64,000 bases of DNA from JASGDB01 sp049841315 (GCA_049841315.1 JASGDB010000121.1:1-64000); one strand, 5' to 3'. Positions 33,342-41,837 are shown, counted from the first letter of the stretch. Notes: generated by a model from the sequence alone, not told the origin. Numbers and translations: made by a program.

Positions 33342-33866
33342 ATGAAAACAAAATACATATTTTTTATAACTCTTCTTTCTCTCTGCATACTTTCTTGCAG
33401 GGACAAAGACCAAGACCCCGATGTTCTCCCAAATGCCACACAACACGGAGCCAACACCGGCGGCGCATTGGTGGACGGAAAAGTTTGGGTAGCAAAAATT
33501 GAACAGCCCGACCTTAACCCCGGCGGAAATAACACCCAATATGAATTCGTAAATGGAGAATATAAATTGCAAATTCACTTACGAAATATTGAAAATCCAA
33601 GTGGAAATGTCATCAAAATATATCTTGTGAGTGACCAAGATTTTGATACTGGTAATTATCAATTAAATGAAATTAATACGGCTATATATAGTCCATCTAC
33701 TTATCCCTATTATACGAATAGTAATAATGTTGGTGTTATTAATATTACAAAGTTTGATAAAGTTAATAAAATTATTTCTGGCACATTCAGTTTTAAAGCT
33801 ATAAATATGTTTAGCAATGAAGTTGTTACCATAACCGAAGGACGCTTCGATAAAAAATTTCTTTAA
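33342..33866 (+). CDS. surface lipoprotein paralogue 4 (DUF6252-like)
   Basis: 174 residues. Signal peptide identical in all but one residue to paralogue 2 (Cys19, RDKDQD). After GALVDGKVWVA it carries KIEQPDLNPGGNNTQYEFVN GEY, shared with paralogue 5 only; the core then diverges (KLQIHLRNIENPSGNVIKIY). The tail VTITEGRFDKKFL and following spacer match paralogue 2. Function unknown; surface lipoprotein by signal. Confidence 0.85.
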   Translation: MKTKYIFFITLLSLCILSCRDKDQDPDVLPNATQHGANTGGALVDGKVWVAKIEQPDLNPGGNNTQYEFVNGEYKLQIHLRNIENPSGNVIKIYLVSDQDFDTGNYQLNEINTAIYSPSTYPYYTNSNNVGVINITKFDKVNKIISGTFSFKAINMFSNEVVTITEGRFDKKFL

Positions 33867-33876
33867 TCTTTAATTT

Positions 33877-34392
33877 ATGAGAACAAAATTTTATTTTTTC
33901 GCATTACTTTCTCTCTGCCTATTTTCTTGCAGAGACAAAGACCAAGACCCCGATGTTCTCCCGGAAGCGACACAATCCGGCAAAAATACAGGCGGCGCAT
34001 TGGTGGACGGTAAAGTTTGGGTGGCAAAAATTGAACAGCCCGACCTTAACCCCGGTGGAAACAATACCCAATATGAATTTGTAAATGGGGAATACAATTT
34101 ACAAATTGTATTAAGACTAAATAATGACACAAGTAGTAGAATTGTTATTAATTTATCTGATGCGATTGATATATCCCAACAAACATATTCTGTTACTGCT
34201 TGTAGATATGAAAATAAATCTCAAATATTTGATGTTAGTTATGGTAATAATATAGGAACATTGACAATTACTAAGTTCGATAAACAAAATAAAATAATTT
34301 CAGGCAGTTTTAATTTTACTGCTGATAATATAAATGGCAATGGCAGTAAAGTGATAATTACCGAGGGTAGATTTGATAAAAAATTTCTTTAA
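33877..34392 (+). CDS. surface lipoprotein paralogue 5 (DUF6252-like)
   Basis: 171 residues. The start matches paralogue 3 (Cys18, RDKDQD), the next stretch EATQSGKNT matches paralogue 1, and KIEQPDLNPGGNNTQYEFVN GEY matches paralogue 4; the core (NLQIVLRLNNDTSSRIVINL) is unique. Ends VIITEGRFDKKFL. The last member of the array, 17 bases before the truncated T9SS gene. Confidence 0.85.
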   Translation: MRTKFYFFALLSLCLFSCRDKDQDPDVLPEATQSGKNTGGALVDGKVWVAKIEQPDLNPGGNNTQYEFVNGEYNLQIVLRLNNDTSSRIVINLSDAIDISQQTYSVTACRYENKSQIFDVSYGNNIGTLTITKFDKQNKIISGSFNFTADNINGNGSKVIITEGRFDKKFL

Positions 34393-34409
34393 TTTCTATG
34401 TAATATGAT

Positions 34410-35188
34410 ATGCAAGTAAAATATTCTTTTCTAATTACTATATTTGTATGGGTTCTAAATTTTGGACAAATAAGCCCGCAGGCGATACCGGTGGATCCCG
34501 GCAACCAAGTCAATGAACTACATTCTGTTTTTACAGATCTTGAAAAAGACAGGATACCAACGGGTTTGTTATTAGATGCTGCCGTAGAGTTAGCCAATCT
34601 TTCCAAGTACAATGGGGTTATTCAAGACAGTTCCTACACCAGCTCCAAGCTGGTAACAGATGTTTACAATACGCTTATTATGAGCCGGCTGCACGCCAAC
34701 GGCTATATCCCGAAAACATCGGAAGAATTTGTAAACGACTGGAAGGCGGCGCAGCAGCCGGATGTAGTCCCCCTCGGCGGTGTTTTCTATAAATATGCAC
34801 AGTTCTCGGAAGCAGCGCAGCAGAACGCACAGAACACAGGAGACCCAGGCGTATTAACCGTCACTAACAACAAGGTCTATGACAAATATATAAACGGCGT
34901 ATGGCAAAATCCGTATGAAGAAAAACGGGTCTTTGCATTGGCACCGGCTGTAGGTTCGTTCAACAAATTCAGTTTCAGCATTGCATTGCCTGATAATCTG
35001 TTTCTCAGCAACCAATCATCCCTTGTTCAGACCATAGAGTATAAATTATCGGACGAGCAGCCCTATCAGGTTTTGCCTCAAAACCAGGAAACTCATTTGA
35101 TTTAGTATCTTTGCCAAGCGGAATGTATGTCGTTAATATAAAAAAAGATGAACAAGTAATCATTAATCAAACATTGATTAAAAATTAA
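34410..35188 (+). pseudogene. truncated T9SS cargo gene
   Basis: The open part (34410-35105) encodes 231 residues with a signal peptide (MQVKYSFLITIFVWVLNFGQ) and a start SPQAIPVDPGNQVNELHSVF that recalls large T9SS-secreted proteins of this group. It stops abruptly after NQETHLI. In the next frame, from about 35092 to 35188, the DNA encodes NSFDLVSLPSGMYVVNIKKD then EQVIINQTLIKN stop, a normal ending for a type A T9SS sorting domain. The simplest reading is an internal deletion (with frame change) that joined the N-terminal part of a large cargo protein to its sorting-domain tail. The product would be exported to the periplasm but lack a working sorting signal. Confidence 0.72.
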
Positions 35189-35203
35189 AAAACAATTATC
35201 AAT

Positions 35204-36433
35204 ATGGCAATATTAGAAATGAAAGTTCCATCGCCGGGAGAATCCATCACGGAAGTTGAAATCGCATCGTGGTTAGTGAAAGACGGTGATTATGTGGAAA
35301 AAGACCAGCCGATTGCAGAAGTGGATTCTGACAAGGCAACCCTCGAACTTCCGGCGGAAGAAAGCGGTATCATTACCCTGAAAGCAGAGGAAGGAGATGT
35401 AGTACAGGTCGGTCAGGTAGTCTGTTTAATCGACAGAGATGCTGCAAAACCGGAAGGCGCTGCAGAAGCTCCGAAAGCAGAAACACCAAAAACCGAACCG
35501 GTAAAAGAAGCCCCGAAAGCAGAAGAAAAACCTTCAGCAACTTACGCAACGGGAACGCCGTCTCCGGCAGCAAAGAAAATCCTTGACGAAAAAAATATTC
35601 CTGCCGAATCCGTTCAGGGAACAGGAATAGACGGAAGAATCACCAAACAGGATGCAGAAACCGCAACAGGAGTTCCATCCATGGGAACATCTGCCGTTGC
35701 TTCCGGAAACAGAGCAACAACTACAACCAAACTTTCAGTTCTGAGAAGAAAATTAGCGGCAAGGCTCGTTTCCGTGAAAAACGAAACTGCCATGCTGACG
35801 ACTTTCAATGAAGTGGATATGTCCGAAATCTTCAGAATCAGAAAGCAGTATAAAGATGAATTCGCCGCAAAACATGGAGTAGGATTGGGATTCATGTCGT
35901 TCTTTACCAAAGCGGTAACCAGAGCACTTCAAATGTATCCTGATGTAAACGCTTCCATTGACGGAGATTTTAAAATCAATTATGACTTCTGCGATATTTC
36001 AATCGCTGTTTCGGGGCCGAAAGGATTAATGGTTCCGGTACTGAGAAATGCTGAAAACATGACGTTCAGAGGAGTAGAAGCCAACATCAAAACCCTCGCG
36101 GAAAAGGTAAGAGACGGAAAAATCACCGTGGATGAAATGACCGGAGGAACGTTCACCATTACCAACGGAGGCGTTTTCGGTTCTATGCTTTCCACGCCGA
36201 TTATCAATCCGCCGCAGTCTGCGATTTTGGGAATGCACAACATTATCCAGAGACCGGTAGCGGTAAACGGACAGGTAGAAATCCGCCCGATGATGTATCT
36301 CGCCATGTCTTACGACCACCGTATTATCGACGGAAGAGAATCTGTGGGATTCTTAGTCGCTGTGAAAGAAGGTATCGACAATCCGGTTGAAATCCTTATG
36401 GGAGGCGATGAGCGAAAGGCTCTCGAACTTTAA
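35204..36433 (+). CDS. sucB: 2-oxoglutarate dehydrogenase E2 (dihydrolipoyl succinyltransferase)
   Basis: 409 residues. Lipoyl domain 1-75 with the lipoylated Lys44 in VDSDKATLE; a flexible Ala/Pro/Glu/Lys linker; the E1/E3-binding domain around [20 protein letters not shown]; and the catalytic acyltransferase domain ending with [16 protein letters not shown] (H-x-x-x-D-G). Forms the core of the complex with SucA. It starts 16 bases after the relic sorting domain. The lipoyl group needs LipA (14203). Confidence 0.96.
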   Translation: MAILEMKVPSPGESITEVEIASWLVKDGDYVEKDQPIAEVDSDKATLELPAEESGIITLKAEEGDVVQVGQVVCLIDRDAAKPEGAAEAPKAETPKTEPVKEAPKAEEKPSATYATGTPSPAAKKILDEKNIPAESVQGTGIDGRITKQDAETATGVPSMGTSAVASGNRATTTTKLSVLRRKLAARLVSVKNETAMLTTFNEVDMSEIFRIRKQYKDEFAAKHGVGLGFMSFFTKAVTRALQMYPDVNASIDGDFKINYDFCDISIAVSGPKGLMVPVLRNAENMTFRGVEANIKTLAEKVRDGKITVDEMTGGTFTITNGGVFGSMLSTPIINPPQSAILGMHNIIQRPVAVNGQVEIRPMMYLAMSYDHRIIDGRESVGFLVAVKEGIDNPVEILMGGDERKALEL

Positions 36434-36439
36434 TAAATG

Positions 36440-36466
36440 AAAATCCTGCGAAAGCGGGATTTTTTG
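36440..36466 (+). terminator. terminator after sucB
   Basis: AAAATCCTGC, GAAA tetraloop, GCGGGATTTT then TTTG: a 10-bp stem with one G-T pair and a GNRA loop, 7 bases after the stop. Confidence 0.85.
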
Positions 36467-36570
36467 TTTAGATAAATAAAACAATCCCATAATTTAACTT
36501 TACCACAATCCCGTAATCCAAAAAAAGGAAAGGTTTTTGCATAACTTTTTCCGGTAAAAATTTCAGAATT

Positions 36571-36957
36571 ATGGTTTCCAGAATTACAAATTCGGTGAAG
36601 ATTACGGTGCTTACAGAATATGATGCGAAGAACAGCTTCCCGTCTGAAAACCGTTTTGTGTTCCGCTATACCATAACCATTGAGAATCTCAGGGAAGACT
36701 CCATCCGTCTTCTGAAACGAAAATGGCTGATTTATGATGTAGGTTTCGGCTTCACGGAAGTTTCCGGCGACGGTGTAATCGGTCTTACTCCGGAAATCAA
36801 ACCGGGTGAGCATTTCAGTTATTTTTCCCATGTCGTTCTGCATTCGGGAGTAGGGAATATGTCGGGAAACTATCTTTTCAGAAATACTTTAACGGAGGAA
36901 AATTTTGAAGCAGTAATCCCGAAATTCAATCTCCATTCGGGAGTGCTGAGTAATTGA
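36571..36957 (+). CDS. apaG: ApaG protein
   Basis: 128 residues, the family length. Fibronectin-III-like beta fold with FRYTITIENLREDSIRLLKR KWLIYD and the glycine-rich loop GVIGLTPEIKPGEHFSYFS, then GVGNMSGNYLF. ApaG homologues are linked to Co2+ and diadenosine tetraphosphate phenotypes, but no catalytic activity is settled. Sits between sucB and a T9SS cargo gene on the other strand. Confidence 0.92.
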   Translation: MVSRITNSVKITVLTEYDAKNSFPSENRFVFRYTITIENLREDSIRLLKRKWLIYDVGFGFTEVSGDGVIGLTPEIKPGEHFSYFSHVVLHSGVGNMSGNYLFRNTLTEENFEAVIPKFNLHSGVLSN

Positions 36958-36970
36958 TGAGAGACAAATC

Positions 36971-37000
36971 AAAAAAAACAGTGAAGCAAGCTCCACTGTT
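36971..37000 (-). terminator. terminator of the T9SS cargo gene
   Basis: On the minus strand: ACAGTG-G-AGC TT GCT-T-CACTGT followed by TTTTTTT. The stem carries one G-T mispair. It lies 27 bases past the stop at 37027. Confidence 0.75.
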
Positions 37001-37026
37001 CATAAAAATAGGTTTGTTTGAAAAAA

Positions 37027-37713
37027 TTAATTTGAGAATTTCACAACTGATGTTGCTTTCTCGCTTTTTATCGTAAGAATATAAAGTCCTTTTGCATCAA
37101 GATTAAGGTCAACAGGGTTTCCGTTGCTGTTTACGGTTTGTGATTTTATCAGTTTTCCCGAAAAATCATAAATTCCTAACTCAAGAGTTCCTTTTTCAGA
37201 AGTAAAGAGTTTCCCGCCAGCCACTTTAAACTGTGATTTTGCAGTTTCAGAAACGGCAAGAGTTTCCAGAGTAAAAGGTGTAAATCCGTAATTGCTTGCC
37301 AAAAGGTCGGCAGTCTGAGGCCATGCTCCTGTAGTTGGTACACCAACAAGAATAAATTCAAAATTATTCAGCGTAACACCATTGGCAAGAGAAGTATTGC
37401 TTCCGTTGAAAACATAATCTTTAAGGTTTACCGAACCCTGCAACGCTCCTACGGATTCGTTCCATGCCAAATTAATCTGGAACAATCCCCATTGGTCGTA
37501 GTGATTGATTCCGGCAGAATTATATTCAGGTTCTACCCATAGGTAAACCTTTACAGGAACTTCATATCCCGCATCAAAAAATGCCCAGTCATTATGGGTG
37601 AAAGTAACAATCCACGGCTGTAAAGGGTCTTCCTGTGAGACTTTAGCGGTGTAAGTTTGAGCATAGATATTCATAGAAAAGAACATCACTAGTAATAAAT
37701 AAAAGTTTTTCAT
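37027..37713 (-). CDS. secreted protein with T9SS type A sorting domain
   Basis: 228 residues: signal peptide (MKNFYLLLVMFFSMNIYAQ), a beta-rich domain of about 120 residues (YTAKVSQEDPLQPWIVTFTH, AGYEVPVKVYLWVEPEYN), and a C-terminal sorting domain of about 70 residues (KSQFKVAGGKLFTSEKGTLE, IYDFSGKLIKSQTV, LDAKGLYILTIKSEKATSVV KFSN). Exported by Sec, then by the T9SS to the surface or medium. The central domain looks like a carbohydrate- or ligand-binding module, but I cannot name it. Confidence 0.85.
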   Translation of the reverse strand: MKNFYLLLVMFFSMNIYAQTYTAKVSQEDPLQPWIVTFTHNDWAFFDAGYEVPVKVYLWVEPEYNSAGINHYDQWGLFQINLAWNESVGALQGSVNLKDYVFNGSNTSLANGVTLNNFEFILVGVPTTGAWPQTADLLASNYGFTPFTLETLAVSETAKSQFKVAGGKLFTSEKGTLELGIYDFSGKLIKSQTVNSNGNPVDLNLDAKGLYILTIKSEKATSVVKFSN

Positions 37714-38059
37714 ATTAAAAAGGGTTTAAATAGATAGCAAATTTAGTAAAAAAAACAGTACAATTTCAAATTTAAAAATATGAGGCATTAACAGCTCAAT
37801 TCCTTGCAGGATAAACGCATTAAAATTTGAGCTGCGAAGCAGTGATATATTGGTAACATAATACCGGTGCAGTATTGGTAAGGTGCGAAGCACCGACATA
37901 TTGGTAAAAGGATGTCGGTGCTTCGCACCTTTCTATTCATCTTAATCGTGAAAGTTTACCAACATTCAGCAAATTGGCTACGCCGAATCTTCGATTTCAT
38001 TACTTTTTCTGATTCAAAATTTTAGGTTTAGGAATTTTAATGCGTTTGACCTAAATTCC
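37714..38059. repeat. GCGAAGCACC palindromic repeat array upstream of gpmI
   Basis: No gene. Three units run GCTGCGAAGCAGTGATATAT TGGTAA, GGTGCAGTATTGGTAA, and AAGGTGCGAAGCACCGACAT ATTGGTAA. The third (37880-37899) forms a perfect 20-bp inverted repeat with ATGTCGGTGCTTCGCACCTT (37912-37931) across a 12-base loop. The same unit ends the repeat block before scoB (18612-18638). The remaining DNA to 38059 is AT-rich with no feature. Confidence 0.78.
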
Positions 38060-38091
38060 TTGCCCTTATGACTTGGTATTTTGTAAATTTG
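38060..38091 (+). promoter_or_regulatory. gpmI promoter (TTG -33, TAAATTTG -7)
   Basis: TTG at 38060-38062, a 21-base spacer, and TAAATTTG at 38084-38091, matching both halves of the Bacteroidota sigma-A consensus. The ATG lies 21 bases past the -7 box. Confidence 0.65.
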
Positions 38092-38112
38092 CAGGAAATT
38101 AATCACATTAAA

Positions 38113-39645
38113 ATGTCAAAAAAAGCAATACTTGCCATTCTGGACGGTTGGGGTTTGGGCACAAACCCTAAAGTTTCAGCGATTGAACAGGCAAACACAC
38201 CGTTTATGGATTCCTGTTTTCATCAATTTCCTCATACACAGCTTGAAGCGAGCGGACTCGCAGTTGGGCTTCCCGCAGGGCAAATGGGAAATTCGGAAGT
38301 AGGACACATGAATTTAGGAGCAGGGAGAGTAGTGTATCAAAATCTGGTAAAACTCAACATGGCGGTTGAAAACAACACTTTGGGAAAAGAAAATGAAATC
38401 ACCAAAGCCTTTGAATACGCCAAAACCAACGGAAAGAAAATTCATTTTATCGGATTGTGTTCCAACGGAGGCGTACATTCTCATATCAATCACCTGAAAG
38501 GTTTGTTAACCGCCGCCAAAGATTTCGGAATTGAAGAAAACATATTTGTACACGCATTTACGGACGGCAGAGACTGCGACCCGCTTTCAGGAAAAGGTTT
38601 TATCGGCGAGCTTCTGAACCACATGTATCAGTCGGTTGGAAAGCTGGCGAGCGTGGTGGGAAGATATTACGCAATGGACAGAGATAAGCGTTGGGAAAGA
38701 GTGAAACTCGCTTACGATGTTATGGTAAAAGGAGCAGGAACTGAAACAAAAGATATTCTTCAATCTATTCAGAATTCCTATGATGCAGGCGTAACCGATG
38801 AATTCATTCTGCCGATTGTCTGCGTGGATGAAAACAATCTTCCCGTTGCCAAAATAGAAAACGATGATGTGGTATTTTGTTTTAATTTCAGAACAGACAG
38901 AGGAAGAGAGATTACGGAAGTGCTTTCCCAGCAGGATTTCCCCGATTACGATATGCACCACCTGAATCTTTACTATGTAACGCTTACCAATTACGATAAA
39001 GAATTCAAAAAAGTGAATGTGGTCTTCGATGAAGAAGTTTTGAGCGAAACAATGGGAGAAATTCTGGAAAAAAACGGAAAAACCCAAATCCGAGTTGCCG
39101 AAACCGAAAAATATCCGCACGTTACCTTTTTCTTTTCGGGAGGCAGGGAAGAACCGTTTAACGGAGAAAGAAGAATCCTCTGCCCAAGCCCGAAAGACGT
39201 TCCGACTTATGATTTGAAGCCGGAAATGTCAGCGTACGACATCACCCAAAATATACTTCCCGAAATCGAAAACGAAACAGCGGATTTTATCTGCCTGAAT
39301 TTCGCCAATACCGACATGGTAGGGCATACAGGTGTTTTTGAAGCAGCCGTAAAAGCCGCAGAAACCGTAGACAAATGCATAGAGCAGGTTGCCACAGCAG
39401 CGTACAATCACGGTTACACGGTGTTCATCCTTGCCGACCACGGAAATTCGGATTTCATGATTAATCCGGACGGAAGCCCCAATACACAGCATTCCACCAA
39501 TCTCGTTCCGCTGATTGTCATGGATAAAGACAAAGTCTGGAATCTGAAACCATTAGGAAAATTAGGCGATGTGGCACCGTCAATCCTTACCGCAATGGGA
39601 GTTCCGCTTCCGGAAAAAATGACAGGTAATGTGCTGTTAAGCTGA
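38113..39645 (+). CDS. gpmI: 2,3-bisphosphoglycerate-independent phosphoglycerate mutase
   Basis: Interconverts 3- and 2-phosphoglycerate in glycolysis; a Mn-dependent alkaline-phosphatase-fold enzyme. 510 residues from ATG 38113. Asp11 in LDGWGLG and the phosphorylated Ser61 in GQMGNSEVGHMNLG are present, as are DGRDCDPLSG and the late metal-ligand motifs NFANTDMVGHTG and ILADHGNSDFM. An upstream in-frame start (38068) would run through the promoter and is rejected. Confidence 0.96.
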   Translation: MSKKAILAILDGWGLGTNPKVSAIEQANTPFMDSCFHQFPHTQLEASGLAVGLPAGQMGNSEVGHMNLGAGRVVYQNLVKLNMAVENNTLGKENEITKAFEYAKTNGKKIHFIGLCSNGGVHSHINHLKGLLTAAKDFGIEENIFVHAFTDGRDCDPLSGKGFIGELLNHMYQSVGKLASVVGRYYAMDRDKRWERVKLAYDVMVKGAGTETKDILQSIQNSYDAGVTDEFILPIVCVDENNLPVAKIENDDVVFCFNFRTDRGREITEVLSQQDFPDYDMHHLNLYYVTLTNYDKEFKKVNVVFDEEVLSETMGEILEKNGKTQIRVAETEKYPHVTFFFSGGREEPFNGERRILCPSPKDVPTYDLKPEMSAYDITQNILPEIENETADFICLNFANTDMVGHTGVFEAAVKAAETVDKCIEQVATAAYNHGYTVFILADHGNSDFMINPDGSPNTQHSTNLVPLIVMDKDKVWNLKPLGKLGDVAPSILTAMGVPLPEKMTGNVLLS

Positions 39646-39673
39646 TTTTCAGACAATTAATAAATAAAAATTT

Positions 39674-39698
39674 ATATTCCTTTTATTAAAAGGAATAT
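39674..39698. terminator. 11-bp hairpin between gpmI and the bifunctional nuclease gene
   Basis: ATATTCCTTTT, loop ATT, AAAAGGAATAT: a perfect 11-bp stem followed by TT. It can act as the gpmI terminator. The next gene's -7 box starts 2 bases later, so hairpin and promoter are fused. Confidence 0.7.
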
Positions 39699-39700
39699 TT

Positions 39701-39708
39701 TATATTTG
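39701..39708 (+). promoter_or_regulatory. -7 box for the bifunctional nuclease gene
   Basis: TATATTTG ends 3 bases before the ATG at 39712. With normal spacing, transcription would begin at or about the start codon, so the mRNA may be leaderless. Confidence 0.45.
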
Positions 39709-39711
39709 TAC

Positions 39712-40314
39712 ATGGATTATAAGAGATTAGTTATTCGAGGAATTTCATACAGCCAGACACAGTCCGGAGCGTATGCTTTACTGCTCGAAGACGAAGAAAC
39801 CAATATAAAACTTCCTGTCGTTATCGGTAATTTTGAGGCCCAGTCTATTTCTCTCGGTTTGGAAAAAGACATTCATCCGCCTCGTCCGTTAACCCACGAT
39901 TTATTTTCAAAATTCGTTACAGCCGTACATTTCAATCTGGAATCGGTGATTATTTATCAGATTGTGGACGGCGTATTCTTTTCCAATATTATTTTCAAAA
40001 ATAAAGCTACGGATGAAGAACTCATCCTTGATGCCCGTACTTCCGACGCCGTTGCAATGGCAGTCCGTTTTGATGCTCCGATTTATACCACACCGCAGGT
40101 TCTGAACGAAGCGGGAATCCTTCTCGAAATTGAAGAAGTTCCTATGGAGCAGGCAGAAGGGGAAAAAGACGAAATTTCCGATGAAAATGATTTAAGGTTG
40201 CTCTCCAATGAAGCCCTTCAGCAGTTGCTCGATGAAGCCGTAAAAGATGAAGATTTTGATTATGCACTTCAGATTCAGGAAGAAATCAAAAGGAGAAGAA
40301 AAAAAATTGATTAA
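39712..40314 (+). CDS. bifunctional nuclease (DUF151) with UVR motif
   Basis: 200 residues from ATG 39712. The N-terminal BFN/DUF151 domain has MDYKRLVIRGISYSQTQSGA, KLPVVIGNFEAQSISLGLE, HDLF and DARTSDAVAMAVRFDAPIY. An acidic linker leads to a C-terminal UVR-like helix pair (LLSNEALQQLLDEAVKDEDF DYALQIQEEIKRRRKK), as found in UvrB/UvrC-interacting proteins. Plant and some bacterial members have DNase/RNase activity; a repair-related role is plausible but not shown here. Confidence 0.88.
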   Translation: MDYKRLVIRGISYSQTQSGAYALLLEDEETNIKLPVVIGNFEAQSISLGLEKDIHPPRPLTHDLFSKFVTAVHFNLESVIIYQIVDGVFFSNIIFKNKATDEELILDARTSDAVAMAVRFDAPIYTTPQVLNEAGILLEIEEVPMEQAEGEKDEISDENDLRLLSNEALQQLLDEAVKDEDFDYALQIQEEIKRRRKKID

Positions 40315-40335
40315 AATTACATTAAAAAACATATT

Positions 40336-41610
40336 ATGAATACAAAGTTACGTTTAATCATTATGAATTTTCTGCAGTTTTTCGTGTGGGGAGCGTGGAT
40401 GATGACGTTAGGACATTACGGTTTTGTAGAAAAACAATGGAACGGAGCAGAATTCGGACTGGTATTTTCCACAATGGGATTTGCATCGCTTGTGATGCCG
40501 ACACTTTTCGGAATCATCGCCGATAAATGGAAAGCCAATTATGTATATGCAATTCTGCATCTGCTGTTTGGTGCTACGATGCTTTTTCTTCCGGGTATTG
40601 ACTCGCCAACGACGTTTTTCTGGGTACTGCTCGTAGCAATGAGTTTCTATATGCCGACACTGGGACTGATGAATTCTATCGGCTTCAGTTTGTTAAAAAA
40701 TGAAAGCAAAGACCCGACGACAGCTTTTCCGCCAATACGGGTTTGGGGAACGGTAGGATTTATCGTGGCAATGTGGATTACCAATGTGTTTACCAAAGAA
40801 TGGGGATTCGGGCAAAGCATTAAAGTATCGTTTATCATTGCTTCAATAATGGCTTTCGTGCTGTCTGTTTATTCCTTTATTTTCTTACCCGTAATCAAAG
40901 GGCAGAAAGCATCTGATAACGAAAAGAAAACACTTGTTCAGAAACTCGGTTTGGAGGCTTTTGTGTTGTTCAGACAAAAAAGAATGGCATTATTCTTTAT
41001 TTTCAGTTTGTTGCTGGGCGGTGCTTTACAACTCACCAACGCTTATGGAGATAGTTTCCTGCAAGATGCAACCGTATTTCCAAAAGGCGGAATTATCAAT
41101 AATTTTTCTACCATTATTTTGTCTGTATCTCAAATTTCAGAAACACTGTTTATTCTAGCTATTCCGTTTTTTATGAAGAAATTCGGTATTAAAAAGGTGA
41201 TGCTTTTCAGTATGCTGGCTTGGGTACTTCGTTTCGGGCTGTTCGGGCTGTCAGAAAATACAGGATTGGGCTTTACGCTTATTATAGCTTCCTGTATCAT
41301 TTACGGTATGGCGTTTGATTTTTTCAACGTTTCAGGAGCGTTATTCGTGGAAAAAAATACCGATTCACGCATACAATCCTCTGCACAAGGCGTTTTTATG
41401 CTGATGACCAATGGTGTAGGAGCTGTATTGGGGAATATCATTGCAGGATTTGTCATTGCGAAATGGTTTGAAGACCCTGTAACTCATGTCAAAGACTGGC
41501 ACGGCATCTGGCTCGTATTTGCCGCATACTCACTGGTAGTTGGTATCGCTTTTGCAGTTCTTTTCAAATACAAACACAATGCGGAAGAAGTTTCCAATGT
41601 TTCGCATTAA
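40336..41610 (+). CDS. nucleoside permease, NupG/XapB-type MFS
   Basis: 424 residues, 12 membrane segments. The start MNTKLRLIIMNFLQFFVWGA WMMTLGHYGF and the loop IADKWKANYVYAILHLLFG are characteristic of the NHS family of H+/nucleoside symporters; PPIRVWGTVGFIVAMW is a further family block. It lies 21 bases after the bifunctional nuclease gene, so the two may be co-transcribed. Terminated at 41634. Confidence 0.9.
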   Translation: MNTKLRLIIMNFLQFFVWGAWMMTLGHYGFVEKQWNGAEFGLVFSTMGFASLVMPTLFGIIADKWKANYVYAILHLLFGATMLFLPGIDSPTTFFWVLLVAMSFYMPTLGLMNSIGFSLLKNESKDPTTAFPPIRVWGTVGFIVAMWITNVFTKEWGFGQSIKVSFIIASIMAFVLSVYSFIFLPVIKGQKASDNEKKTLVQKLGLEAFVLFRQKRMALFFIFSLLLGGALQLTNAYGDSFLQDATVFPKGGIINNFSTIILSVSQISETLFILAIPFFMKKFGIKKVMLFSMLAWVLRFGLFGLSENTGLGFTLIIASCIIYGMAFDFFNVSGALFVEKNTDSRIQSSAQGVFMLMTNGVGAVLGNIIAGFVIAKWFEDPVTHVKDWHGIWLVFAAYSLVVGIAFAVLFKYKHNAEEVSNVSH

Positions 41611-41633
41611 TCAGATTACCGAATAATATCAAA

Positions 41634-41662
41634 ATGCACCTTTTCTGAAGGTGTATTTTTTA
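41634..41662 (+). terminator. terminator after the nucleoside permease
   Basis: CACCTT (41637-41642), loop TTCTG, AAGGTG (41648-41653), flanked by further G-T/A-T pairs and followed by ATTTTTTATT. Confidence 0.8.
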
Positions 41663-41837
41663 TTCTAAAATTTATCTAAATTTAGGATAAATACATTTCT
41701 TCCAAACAAAAACGGAGTACAAACAGAACCAATTTTTTTGAAATAAAATTTATAATTCGCACATTATCAATAGTATAATTGAAATTAAAATCTGCTTTCC
41801 AAAGTGTGTTTTTTTTCGTACTTTTCCCAAAAGAGTT

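Noticed and set aside
37830..37931. Possible CRISPR array upstream of gpmI
   Set aside because: Units are unequal in length, lack spacers and include an inverted copy.
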